A DNA stretch of 64,000 nucleotides from Deltaproteobacteria bacterium (GTDB lineage: Bacteria; Desulfobacterota; Desulfuromonadia; Geobacterales; Geobacteraceae): NCBI GenBank assembly GCA_009668975.1, contig SBEG01000002.1:178971-242970 (forward strand), written 5' to 3'. The notes below the pieces were generated by a model. The model did no database searches and had not been told where the DNA came from. It saw only the letters and a list, made by a program, of their open reading frames with translations. Numbering within the stretch: position 1 is the first letter of the stretch; every line of letters starts with the position of its first letter. The translations under genes were made by a program, and so were the position numbers. This document shows, one piece after another, positions 42,127-50,120 of the stretch.

Positions 42127-43401
42127 ATGACGGATCGCAATCTTTCCGGGTTTCTGCACCGCGAGGTGCTGGAACGATTTTGTCGTTATGTGAGAATCAA
42201 CACCGCCAGCTGTGAGAAATCCACCTCCAGTCCGTCCACGCCGGCACAATTGGAGCTGGCACGATTGCTCAAGGCCGAGCTTCAAGAGTTGGGCCTTACT
42301 GCTGTGACACTGGATGAATTCGGTTATGTGTACGCAACGTTGCCGGCTTCACCCGGCATCACGAGCGAGCCGCTCTCACTGCTTGCGCATCTGGATACCT
42401 CGCCCGCTGAATCAGGTGAAAATGTCCAGCCTGTCCTCCACGAAAAATATCAGGGCGGCTTGATCAGCTTTGCCGACGATCCGAACCTGATTCTTTCGCC
42501 GGAGGATTCACCCGAACTGCTTTTTTTCAAGGGTGAAACCATTATCACTGCTTCGGGAACCACCCTGCTGGGTGCGGACAACAAGGCCGGGATCGCCGAG
42601 ATCATGGCGGTACTGTCGGCTTTTGTTCGCTTTCGGGACCTTATGCATCCGGAACTCCGGATTTGCTTTACTCCGGACGAGGAGGTTGGCAGGGGCACTG
42701 GGCATATCGATGTGCGTCGATTAGGAACGTCCGGCTATACGGTGGATGGAGGAATGATCGGAGAAATTGATGTGGAGTGTTTTCATGCCCTGCAAGTCGA
42801 AGTTGAATTCAGTGGTATAAATATTCATCCGGGTTATGCCAAAAACAGGATGATTAACGCCGGGCAGGTTGCGGCCCGTTTTGCGGCCGCGTTGCCGAGG
42901 TTCGAGACACCCGAGAATACCGAGGGAAGAGAAGGCTTCTATCATCTTACCGGAATCGAAGGAAATGAATGCCGGGCAATCCTGAAGTATATTCTGCGTG
43001 ACTTCGATGACAACGCGAACCGCAAGCGCGTTGAGTTTCTGGAGCAGTTGAAGGAAACGTTTGCGCAGCGCGACCCGGGACTCAAAATCGAGTTGTCTGT
43101 CACCGAACAGTATCGAAACATGGCAGAGGTTCTGAATCTGCATCCCGATCTTATTGCCTTAGCCGAGCAGGCCATGATCTTGGCCGGGGTAGTGCCTGTT
43201 CGCAAAGCCGTCCGAGGTGGGACCGACGGTGCCAGGCTCTGCTTCATGGGACTTCCCACGCCAAATCTGTTTACCGGCGGAATGCTCTTTCACTCACGAA
43301 AAGAGTGGATTGCGATTCCGGCAATGCAGAAGGCCTGCGAAGTGCTCATCAAACTTTGTGCTTTGTATGCGGGAAAGTACCCGGAGCCTATAAAACGGTA
43401 A
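42127..43401 (+). CDS. pepT: Peptidase T (tripeptide aminopeptidase)
   Basis: This 424-residue zinc peptidase of the M20B family has SLLAHLDTSPA (metal His, about 77-87), LLGADNKAGIAEIMA (bridging Asp, about 147-161), CFTPDEEVGRGTGH (catalytic and metal Glu, about 180-193) and YTVDGGMIGEI (metal Asp). A dimerisation domain occupies about 215-330, ending in RGGTDGARL. It removes the N-terminal residue of tripeptides in the cytoplasm. The protein matches PepT in length, about 410. AAGGAG precedes the ATG. It ends next to the convergent DoxX gene. Confidence 0.93.
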   Translation: MTDRNLSGFLHREVLERFCRYVRINTASCEKSTSSPSTPAQLELARLLKAELQELGLTAVTLDEFGYVYATLPASPGITSEPLSLLAHLDTSPAESGENVQPVLHEKYQGGLISFADDPNLILSPEDSPELLFFKGETIITASGTTLLGADNKAGIAEIMAVLSAFVRFRDLMHPELRICFTPDEEVGRGTGHIDVRRLGTSGYTVDGGMIGEIDVECFHALQVEVEFSGINIHPGYAKNRMINAGQVAARFAAALPRFETPENTEGREGFYHLTGIEGNECRAILKYILRDFDDNANRKRVEFLEQLKETFAQRDPGLKIELSVTEQYRNMAEVLNLHPDLIALAEQAMILAGVVPVRKAVRGGTDGARLCFMGLPTPNLFTGGMLFHSRKEWIAIPAMQKACEVLIKLCALYAGKYPEPIKR

Positions 43402-43404
43402 AGT

Positions 43405-43800
43405 TCAGCTGTTTTTATCTCCCCGGTGCGCATCGAAGCTCCAAATTCCGCCTCCCTGTGAGGAGATGAACAGGAACACAAAGCAGTACAAGGCCGCGAG
43501 TTCGCCTTGATTTTGGATCGGCAGAAGCGCCGTGGTGCCGTGGGCCATCCAATAGGCTGCTGCCATCAGGCCGCTGGCGAGAAAAGCCGACCAGCGGGTG
43601 AACAACCCGATCATAATCAGAATGCCGCCAATCAATTCGATAGGGCCGGCGACGTAGATAATGAATGACGGAACCTCGCCAGGCATTCCGCTCGGAAAAC
43701 CAAACAGTTTCTGGGAACCGTGCCAGAGGAAAAGAAATCCGGCGACAATCCGCATCAAAGCGTAACACGGGGAATTGAATTTTGACATGAAATGATTCAT
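43405..43800 (-). CDS. DoxX family membrane protein
   Basis: The 131-residue protein has four predicted helices (about 12-28, 43-65, 67-85 and 98-112) and the DoxX family motifs RIVAGFLFLWHGSQKLFG and GPIELIGGILIMIGLFTRW. Such proteins are small integral membrane proteins of unclear role, sometimes linked to redox stress. AGGAGGT lies before the ATG. It is convergent with pepT, only 3 bp between the stops. Confidence 0.93.
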   Translation of the reverse strand: MNHFMSKFNSPCYALMRIVAGFLFLWHGSQKLFGFPSGMPGEVPSFIIYVAGPIELIGGILIMIGLFTRWSAFLASGLMAAAYWMAHGTTALLPIQNQGELAALYCFVFLFISSQGGGIWSFDAHRGDKNS

Positions 43801-43997
43801 AGGACACCTCCTGAGTGTTAAAGCGAAATTTGCTTTGAAGTGTAGCAGGAATCAGCTGTCTCTCAAGCGTTTCCGGACAGGTGTCGCTGATAACACGAAA
43901 ACATGTGCTGCTCAGCATCCGGCATCCTTACGGGAAGATTCCTGATGTTTTGAATTAGTTGTGACAAATCCACTGGAAATATCGGTCCGCTTCTGAT

Positions 43998-44116
43998 ACT
44001 ACCGATTCCAGATAAAGGATGATCTCAAGGCGGCGAGCATGGAGGCTGCGAGGCGTACTGAAGGATACGGTGAAGACGAGACAACGCAGAGGGCCTTGAT
44101 ATGGAATTGGAATAGT
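43998..44116 (+). repeat. 120-bp dispersed repeat, copy D
   Basis: Reads TACCGATTCCAGATAAAGGA, TGATCTCAAGGCGGCGAGCA, then GGCTGCGAGGCGTACTGAAG and ends GATATGGAATTGGAAT. It lies upstream of the DUF2238 gene, unlike the other copies, which follow gene 3' ends. Confidence 0.88.
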
Positions 44117-44148
44117 AGATTTATTGTAGTGCCTGGGGAGAAGACTTA

Positions 44149-44790
44149 ATGACCAAGAAAGAACAAATGTTTTTACTGGCTTCCGGAGCCGTTCTGTTGA
44201 CGTTGTCCGGAGTTGCGCCGTATGACCGGGGTACCTGGTTGCTGGAAATTGCCCCGATTCTCATTGCCGTTCCGGTTTTACTTGCCACTGCAAAACGCTT
44301 TCCTCTGACGGCACTTGCCTACCGTTTGATATTTTTCCATGCCCTGATCCTCATGCTCGGCGGGCATTACACCTATGCCCGCGTGCCGCTCGGATTCTGG
44401 ATTCAGGATCTTTTCGACCTGAGCCGCAATCACTACGACCGCCTCGGCCATCTGGCCCAGGGATTTGTCCCGGCCATAATCGCCCGGGAACTGCTCCTGC
44501 GGACCTCGCCGCTAGTTCCCGGGAAGTGGCTTTTTTTCCTGGTTACCTGTGCCTGTCTCGCCATCAGTGCCTGCTACGAATTTATTGAATGGTGGGCGGC
44601 TCTCCTGGGAGGCGCGGCGGCCACCGATTTTCTCGGCACTCAGGGCGACCCTTGGGACACCCAATGGGACATGTTTCTGGCCTTTATCGGGGCTCTGACT
44701 GCTCAAATGATTCTCGGCCGGCGACATGACCGCGAACTTAGAGCTTTCGAGCACCCTGCGGAAGAAATTTCGCAAAAAGAGTGTATCTGA
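44149..44790 (+). CDS. DUF2238 (YjdF-like) membrane protein
   Basis: The 213-residue protein has about six hydrophobic segments. The family signatures are GGHYTYARVPLGFW (about 73-86), NHYDRLGHLAQGFVPAI (about 96-112), SACYEFIEWWAAL (about 140-152) and FLGTQGDPWDTQWDMFLA (about 162-179). The conserved His/Tyr/Asp suggest an active or metal-binding site in the membrane, but no activity is known. GGGGAGA precedes the ATG. It precedes the Rieske operon with 159 bp between. Confidence 0.9.
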   Translation: MTKKEQMFLLASGAVLLTLSGVAPYDRGTWLLEIAPILIAVPVLLATAKRFPLTALAYRLIFFHALILMLGGHYTYARVPLGFWIQDLFDLSRNHYDRLGHLAQGFVPAIIARELLLRTSPLVPGKWLFFLVTCACLAISACYEFIEWWAALLGGAAATDFLGTQGDPWDTQWDMFLAFIGALTAQMILGRRHDRELRAFEHPAEEISQKECI

Positions 44791-44949
44791 ATCAAGCCCT
44801 GAGTACGCATTCGATTATTGAATAGTTGAATTCAGCCTTTGAGCAGGTATACTCGACACAATGTTTGCCAGTAGTTATCCTGAAGATGCTTCGGCTGTTA
44901 CGCGCGGCATCCGGGGTGTGCAGACAGGGAACCATTCCAGGAGGGATTC

Positions 44950-45483
44950 ATGAACAGCACATCACCCCCAGCGGGTGACCAGGAAGAAAGCTCGCGGCGG
45001 CAATTCCTGAAAATTTTTACCGGCATTATCGGTTTATTCATATGCATGGTACTTGCCGTGCCGTTGCTGTCTTCACTGCTCGGCCCTGTTCTGAGAGGCA
45101 AGAAGTCTCGATGGACAAAAGTCGGCAGGCTTCCCGTCCTTCGCTCCGAAGACCCGGTAAACCTCTCTTTCAGTGATCGTGCCGTGGATGCGTATATCCG
45201 AGAAAATATTTCCCGCGATGTCTGGATCGTGAATCTTCCCGGCAACGGCCTGACGGTTTATTCGCCCATCTGCACCCATCTGGGTTGTCATTATCATTGG
45301 GACGCTCTCAAGAAACAGTTCGTCTGTCCCTGCCATGGCAGTTTCTTTGCTCTCGACGGCGCCGTGCTTGCAGGACCTGCTCCACGGCCGCTCGATACGC
45401 TTTCGGCCAAGGTGGAAAATGGTGAATTGTATGTCGAGTGGGAACGGTTTGAGCCCGGTGCCTCCCGGAAAATACGCGTATAA
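44950..45483 (+). CDS. Rieske iron-sulfur subunit of a bc-type complex
   Basis: This 177-residue protein has one N-terminal helix (about 21-41), probably a Tat/Sec-type anchor after RRQFLK. The [2Fe-2S] centre is bound by C108-TH-LG-C113 and C126-PCH129, the classical Rieske pair; the disulfide cysteines are C113 and C128. A Gly/Pro loop (GPAPRPLD) follows. It transfers electrons from quinol to cytochrome c. AGGAGG lies upstream. The cytochrome b gene follows 11 bp later and cytochrome c after it, so they form one operon. Confidence 0.95.
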   Translation: MNSTSPPAGDQEESSRRQFLKIFTGIIGLFICMVLAVPLLSSLLGPVLRGKKSRWTKVGRLPVLRSEDPVNLSFSDRAVDAYIRENISRDVWIVNLPGNGLTVYSPICTHLGCHYHWDALKKQFVCPCHGSFFALDGAVLAGPAPRPLDTLSAKVENGELYVEWERFEPGASRKIRV

Positions 45484-45494
45484 AGGGTTTTATC

Positions 45495-47372
45495 ATGCTG
45501 AACCGACTGGGTACCTGGATCAATAAACGCTGGCCTCTTTCTGAGCTGATCAGCTCCGGACTGGAAGAAGAAATCCCCGGGGGGAGCAGCTATGCGTATG
45601 TTTTCGGCAGTCTCCTTCTGTTTACTTTTTTCCTGCAGGCGGTTACCGGAGTGTGGCAACTCTTCTACTACGTGCCGTCCGTTCACTACGCCTACGACAG
45701 CCTGAATTATCTGCGCACCGAGATACCTTTCGGCTGGTTGATTCATGGACTCCATCATTGGGGTGCCAATGCCATGATCATTCTGCTGCTCTGCCATGCC
45801 CTCCGGGTATTTATCTGGGGCGCCTACAAGCTGCCGCGCGAATTGACCTGGCTGACCGGGGTCGGCCTGTTCCTGGTAACTCTTGCCCTAAGCTTTACCG
45901 GATCACCTTTGCCCTGGGACGAGCAGGGTTTCTGGGCAACAGAGGTCGGTACGAGCATTGCCGGAACCGTGCCGTTTGCCGGGAACCTGATTAAGCAGCT
46001 GATGCGCGGCGGGCAGGAAATGGGTCAACTTGCACTTTCACGGATGTTCATCCTTCACGTGGCACTCCTGCCGGTAGGCCTGCTCACTCTGGTCGGCATC
46101 CATCTGGTTGCTTTGCGGCGGTTCGGCAGCACCGGCCCCTGGGATGAGGCAAAACGTCTGCGCATCGGCCGATTCTGGCCGGATCAGGTCTTCAAGGACA
46201 TGGTTGCCTGTGCACTGCTCCTGGTGGTACTCATTGCCTTGGTGGTATTCTTTCCGCCTGCTTTTACCGGACCGGCTGATCCTCAAGACACAACCTATCT
46301 TCCGAAACCGGAATGGAATTTCCTCTTTCTCTATGAGATCTTGAAGTTCTTTCCCGGGAAGCTGGCTGTTATCGGAACAGTAGGGATACCCAGCGTGGGG
46401 ATCCTTGCTCTCGTGCTGCTGCCATTCCTTGACAAAAAGAGCGAGCGTGCCCCGGGAAAGCGCCGCCTGGCCATGTCCCTGGCCGGCCTGGTACTGCTGG
46501 GACTGATCGGCCTCACCCTAGCCGGGCATTACAGTAACCCGGTTGGAGAGCCAGTCACTGATACTCTTCCGCTGAGCGCTCCCGCAGAACAGACCGCAAA
46601 TGCCGGTCTCGGAAAGGCACTGTTCCTGTCGCAGGGCTGTGCCGCCTGTCATACGGTCGACGGAAGCGGCGGCAGAATGGGGCCGGACCTGTCCGGCGAG
46701 GGCGTGAAGGGCCGGACTCCGGAATGGCTCAGGACGCAAATCCGTAACCCGAAGGAACATGATCCTCAGTCGCTGATGCCTGCCTATACCTCATTGAGTG
46801 ACCAGCAGGTTGATCAATTGGTGGCCTACCTGCTCAGTTTGACGGGTGGAAGCCAGGCTGTCAGCGCCGGTCCAGTTACCCTGACAATGCCGGAGTCCAC
46901 CAGCGGCACTTTACCGGTTCCCGGCAAAGCGGCTTTCATTATCGGCAACGCTGAGCACGGAGCGGTTCTGTTCGCGAGGAATTGTGCTTCGTGCCATGGT
47001 CCGGCCGGCGCCGTCAAGGTGCCCAATCCCGGGTCGACTGACGGTTTTGTGCCGGTCCTGCAACCGATTGACCGGAAGCTGTACAACGAAAGTCCGCAAC
47101 TTTTCGCTTCTGCCATCGACCTGATAATTCAACATGGTTCCAGGCCGGACGGACCACAACCGGCATTGATCATGCCGGCATTTGGAGCGACCCGGGCCTT
47201 GACACAAGCAGAGATAGCACACCTCGAAGCCTATATCCTCGAACTGAACGGCGTGCAACGGGGCAAAATTATGCGGCCAGGCATGCAACCAGTGACATTT
47301 CTGCTGGCAGTATCCGGGCTTTTCCTTGTTTTGGCCGGCTTTGCTTTCTACCGGCTGAAACCGCGGCACTGA
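45495..47372 (+). CDS. Cytochrome b fused to a diheme cytochrome c
   Basis: This 625-residue protein begins with a full-length cytochrome b: b6-like part (about 1-215) with heme ligands in LIHGLHHWGANAM and CHALR, then HVALL and GIHLVALRR, followed by the subunit IV-like part (about 235-345). The Qo motif is PEWN (about 273-276) instead of PEWY. After the last membrane helix come two heme c motifs, C382-AAC-H386 and C497-ASC-H501, and a C-terminal membrane helix (about 596-618). Such cytochrome b/c fusions with a separate Rieske protein occur in menaquinone-using deltaproteobacteria. The small cytochrome c at 47415 is the probable electron acceptor. Confidence 0.92.
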   Translation: MLNRLGTWINKRWPLSELISSGLEEEIPGGSSYAYVFGSLLLFTFFLQAVTGVWQLFYYVPSVHYAYDSLNYLRTEIPFGWLIHGLHHWGANAMIILLLCHALRVFIWGAYKLPRELTWLTGVGLFLVTLALSFTGSPLPWDEQGFWATEVGTSIAGTVPFAGNLIKQLMRGGQEMGQLALSRMFILHVALLPVGLLTLVGIHLVALRRFGSTGPWDEAKRLRIGRFWPDQVFKDMVACALLLVVLIALVVFFPPAFTGPADPQDTTYLPKPEWNFLFLYEILKFFPGKLAVIGTVGIPSVGILALVLLPFLDKKSERAPGKRRLAMSLAGLVLLGLIGLTLAGHYSNPVGEPVTDTLPLSAPAEQTANAGLGKALFLSQGCAACHTVDGSGGRMGPDLSGEGVKGRTPEWLRTQIRNPKEHDPQSLMPAYTSLSDQQVDQLVAYLLSLTGGSQAVSAGPVTLTMPESTSGTLPVPGKAAFIIGNAEHGAVLFARNCASCHGPAGAVKVPNPGSTDGFVPVLQPIDRKLYNESPQLFASAIDLIIQHGSRPDGPQPALIMPAFGATRALTQAEIAHLEAYILELNGVQRGKIMRPGMQPVTFLLAVSGLFLVLAGFAFYRLKPRH

Positions 47373-47414
47373 ACCAGATCGGCAAATTTCAGATGTTTAT
47401 CAAGAGGAGAAAAG

Positions 47415-47747
47415 ATGAAGAAGAAATTGATCAGCGGAGTAATCGCGGTAATTGTCTGCTTTGCGGCTTCAAGCGGATTCACTGCCGGCACCAAAGGCAA
47501 ACAGCTTGATGGTAAGGCGTTGTTTCAAAAACACTGCGCGGTCTGCCATCCCAATGGTGGTAATATTATCAGTAAAAATAAACCTATATCCGTCAAGGCG
47601 ATGAAGGCCAACGGTGTTGTTGGGGTGAAAGGCATCGTCGCAAAAATGCGAAATCCCGGCCCGCTCATGAACAAGTTTGATGAAAAAACTATCTCCAACC
47701 AGGAAGCAAAGGCCATCGCGGACTACATTGTCAAGACTTTCAAGTAG
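47415..47747 (+). CDS. Periplasmic cytochrome c, monoheme
   Basis: The 110-residue protein has a signal peptide (about 1-24) and one heme site, C41-AVC-H45, with a probable Met ligand in RNPGPLMNKFD (about 77-87). The fold matches the cytochrome c6/c553 group. AAGAGGAG precedes the ATG. It lies 42 bp after the cytochrome b/c gene, so it belongs to the same operon and probably carries electrons from the complex to a periplasmic acceptor. Confidence 0.92.
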   Translation: MKKKLISGVIAVIVCFAASSGFTAGTKGKQLDGKALFQKHCAVCHPNGGNIISKNKPISVKAMKANGVVGVKGIVAKMRNPGPLMNKFDEKTISNQEAKAIADYIVKTFK

Positions 47748-47771
47748 ATTCCATCCGGGAACATACAAATT

Positions 47772-47800
47772 TCTCCCTCTCCCACCAGGAGAGAGGGAGA
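47772..47800 (+). terminator. Hairpin after the cytochrome operon
   Basis: TCTCCCTCTCC-caccag-GAGAGAGGGAGA is an 11-bp stem with no U tract; it belongs to a common C-rich intergenic palindrome type. It separates the cytochrome operon from the dehydrogenase operon. Confidence 0.5.
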
Positions 47801-47875
47801 GAAAAGTCAGTTCCCAGAGAGTATTCTTACCCCAGTACGTTTACGCAGGGTGTTGCCAAACACAGCGAGGTGCTC

Positions 47876-48886
47876 ATGGATACGAAGCTCCGGGCAATTC
47901 TGCCCGATCAGGAGTTGTTGAAATTTTACGAGCAAATGGCTCTCTGCCGCGAGTTTGAAGAATCGTGTGCCGAGCAGTACACCAAGGGTCACATCACCGG
48001 TTTTCTGCATCTTTACAGCGGTCAGGAAGCGGTGGCCGTCGGAGCTACCGCCGGTTTGCATCGTGATGATTACATTTTGTCCGCTTACCGCGAACACCCC
48101 CAGGCCATTATCCGTGGCGCCGACCCGAAGCGGGTCATGGCCGAGCTGTTCGGTAAAGCCACCGGGATCTGCAAGGGCAAGGGCGGTTCCATGCATCTCT
48201 TTGATCCGAATCTGTCCTTCATGGGCGGCTATGCCATTGTCGGCGGCCAGTTTCCGATTGCCGTGGGCCTTGCCTTTGCTTCGAAATACCGGCGTGAGGG
48301 GCGCATCAGTGCCTGTTTTTTCGGTGACGGCGCCGTGAACCAAGGGAATTTCCACGAAGGACTGAACTGGGCACGCCTCTGGGAACTGCCGGTGCTCTTC
48401 ATTTGTGAAAACAATTTCTACGGCATCGGTACCGAGGTGCACCGCTCGTCGGCATTGGCTGATATCCATAAACGGACCTGCGGCTACAACATCCCCTCGG
48501 AAAAGGTTGACGGCATGGATGTGATGGCGGTCTACCAGGCTGTCAAGAGAGCCTCGGAATGGGTCAGGGAGCGAAATCGACCCTACCTGATAGAAGCGAT
48601 TACCTACCGTTTTCGCGGTCATTCCATGTCAGATCCGGGTAAATATCGCAGTCCGGCCGAGGTGGAACTCTGGAAAGAGCGGGATCCTTTGCCGAATTTC
48701 GCCACGCAGCTCGTGGCGGAAGGCATTGCCAGCGAAGACAACCTTGCCTGTCTGCGGGCCAAGGCTACTGCCGTGGTCAGGGAGGCGGTGCAATTCGCCG
48801 AGGAGTCACCTTGGCCGGATGACGGAGAGGTCTTTAGTGACGTCTTTGCCGCAAGCGGAGAGGAGGTGTGCCCATGGCTGAAATAA
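47876..48886 (+). CDS. pdhA: Pyruvate (or acetoin) dehydrogenase E1 component, alpha subunit
   Basis: The 336 residues form the alpha chain of a thiamine-diphosphate 2-oxo acid dehydrogenase: YSGQEAVAVGATAG, SAYREHPQAIIRG, GKGGSMHLFD and the TPP motif GDGAVNQGNFHEGLN followed by CENN. The phosphorylation-loop region YRFRGHSMSDPGKYR is present. The ATG at 47876 follows GAGGTG. The beta subunit overlaps its end (13 bp). Substrate specificity (pyruvate vs acetoin) cannot be told from sequence, because acetoin dehydrogenases have similar E1 chains. Confidence 0.9.
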   Translation: MDTKLRAILPDQELLKFYEQMALCREFEESCAEQYTKGHITGFLHLYSGQEAVAVGATAGLHRDDYILSAYREHPQAIIRGADPKRVMAELFGKATGICKGKGGSMHLFDPNLSFMGGYAIVGGQFPIAVGLAFASKYRREGRISACFFGDGAVNQGNFHEGLNWARLWELPVLFICENNFYGIGTEVHRSSALADIHKRTCGYNIPSEKVDGMDVMAVYQAVKRASEWVRERNRPYLIEAITYRFRGHSMSDPGKYRSPAEVELWKERDPLPNFATQLVAEGIASEDNLACLRAKATAVVREAVQFAEESPWPDDGEVFSDVFAASGEEVCPWLK

Positions 48887-49860
48887 ACTACCGAGATGCC
48901 CTGAACCGCGCCCTGAAGGAGGAAATGCGCCGCGATCCGTCCGTTGTTGTCTGGGGAGAGGATGTTGCACTCTATGAAGGCTCGTTCAAGGTCACCCGGG
49001 GCCTGCTGGCGGAATTCGGCGAGGAGCGCGTTCTGGACACCCCGATCTCGGAAAACTCGATCGTCGGCGTGGCGGTCGGTGCCGCGATGGGCGGCCTCCG
49101 TCCCGTGGCCGAATTGATGACCGTCAATTTCGCCCTGCTGGCCATGGATCAGATTGTCAATCACCTGGCCAAAATCCGTTACATGTTCGGCGGACAGACA
49201 ACTCTGCCGGTTGTGATACGAGCCCCGGGTGGCGGGGGCAGCCAATTGGCCGCCCAGCACTCCCAAAGTCTGGAGAGTTACTTCATGCATTGCCCCGGCC
49301 TGTATGTTGCGGTGCCGGCGACACCGGCAGATGCCTACGGACTTTTGAAAACAGCCATTCGCGATAACAACCCGGTCATGTTTCTGGAACACGAGCTTCT
49401 CTACAACAGCAAAGGAACGGTGCCGGAAAATCCGGAACAGACCATCCCCTTCGGTTCCGCGGAGATCAAGCGGCAGGGGAGTGACGTAACCATCGTCGCA
49501 TACTCACGCATGACGATTCTTGCCCTCGAGGCTGCCGAAGAACTGGAGAAAGAGGGAATTTCCTGTGAAGTTGTCGACCTGCGCACCCTCGCTCCATTAG
49601 ACACTGCAACATTTATTGAGTCGGTTAAAAAGACCTCTCGGGCTGTAGTTGTTTCCGAGTGCTGGTCAACCTGTGGGGTAGGCGCGGACATTGCGAACCG
49701 GATTCATGAGAATTGTTTCTACTCCCTTGCTGCACCAGTGAGGCGGGTATCCGGACTGGATGTGCCGATGCCGTATTCACGTAAAATTGAAAAACTCTGC
49801 ATTCCCCAGGTGGTGGATATAGTCAACGCGGTGAAGGAAACTATGGAAGTAGAAGGCTGA
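48874..49860 (+). CDS. pdhB: Pyruvate (or acetoin) dehydrogenase E1 component, beta subunit
   Basis: The 328-residue protein has the transketolase pyrimidine-binding domain (VVVWGEDVALYEGSFKVTRG) and the C-terminal transketolase domain (DVTIVAYSRMTILALEAAEE). The TPP-facing DTPISENSIVG and HSQSLESYF are conserved. The ATG at 48874 follows GAGGAGGTG and overlaps the alpha gene, so the two are translationally coupled. It is followed by a MITE-like repeat before the E2 gene. Confidence 0.93.
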   Translation: MAEINYRDALNRALKEEMRRDPSVVVWGEDVALYEGSFKVTRGLLAEFGEERVLDTPISENSIVGVAVGAAMGGLRPVAELMTVNFALLAMDQIVNHLAKIRYMFGGQTTLPVVIRAPGGGGSQLAAQHSQSLESYFMHCPGLYVAVPATPADAYGLLKTAIRDNNPVMFLEHELLYNSKGTVPENPEQTIPFGSAEIKRQGSDVTIVAYSRMTILALEAAEELEKEGISCEVVDLRTLAPLDTATFIESVKKTSRAVVVSECWSTCGVGADIANRIHENCFYSLAAPVRRVSGLDVPMPYSRKIEKLCIPQVVDIVNAVKETMEVEG

Positions 49861-49950
49861 GGCCTGTACCCGCCAGGTCATTTGGCCAGGTACGTCCGCT
49901 GAGATGGGTAACAGGGATTTGACACGGATTAACTTACACTGCAAATCAGG

Positions 49951-50092
49951 TAGTGTCCGGATAAAAAGGCAAAATGTCCTCACGTCACGTAGTGAAGTGA
50001 GGAGACATTTAACACGGTAACCGGGTAATGAATTCCCCGGCTATAATCAATCTGTCCCTTCGGGACGTAAGCAAGACACTAACCGGACACTA
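49951..50092. repeat. MITE-like repeat with GTCCGG inverted ends, copy 2
   Basis: The ends TAGTGTCCGGATAA and ACTAACCGGACACTA are inverted. Internal palindromes include CCTCACGTCACGTAGTGAAG and GTCCCTTCGGGAC. It has the same plan as the element at 41763-41963 but is shorter. It separates pdhB from the E2 gene and may have been inserted into the operon. Confidence 0.8.
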
Positions 50093-50120
50093 CTGACTGC
50101 ACAAAGTTTGCGAGGGAAAC

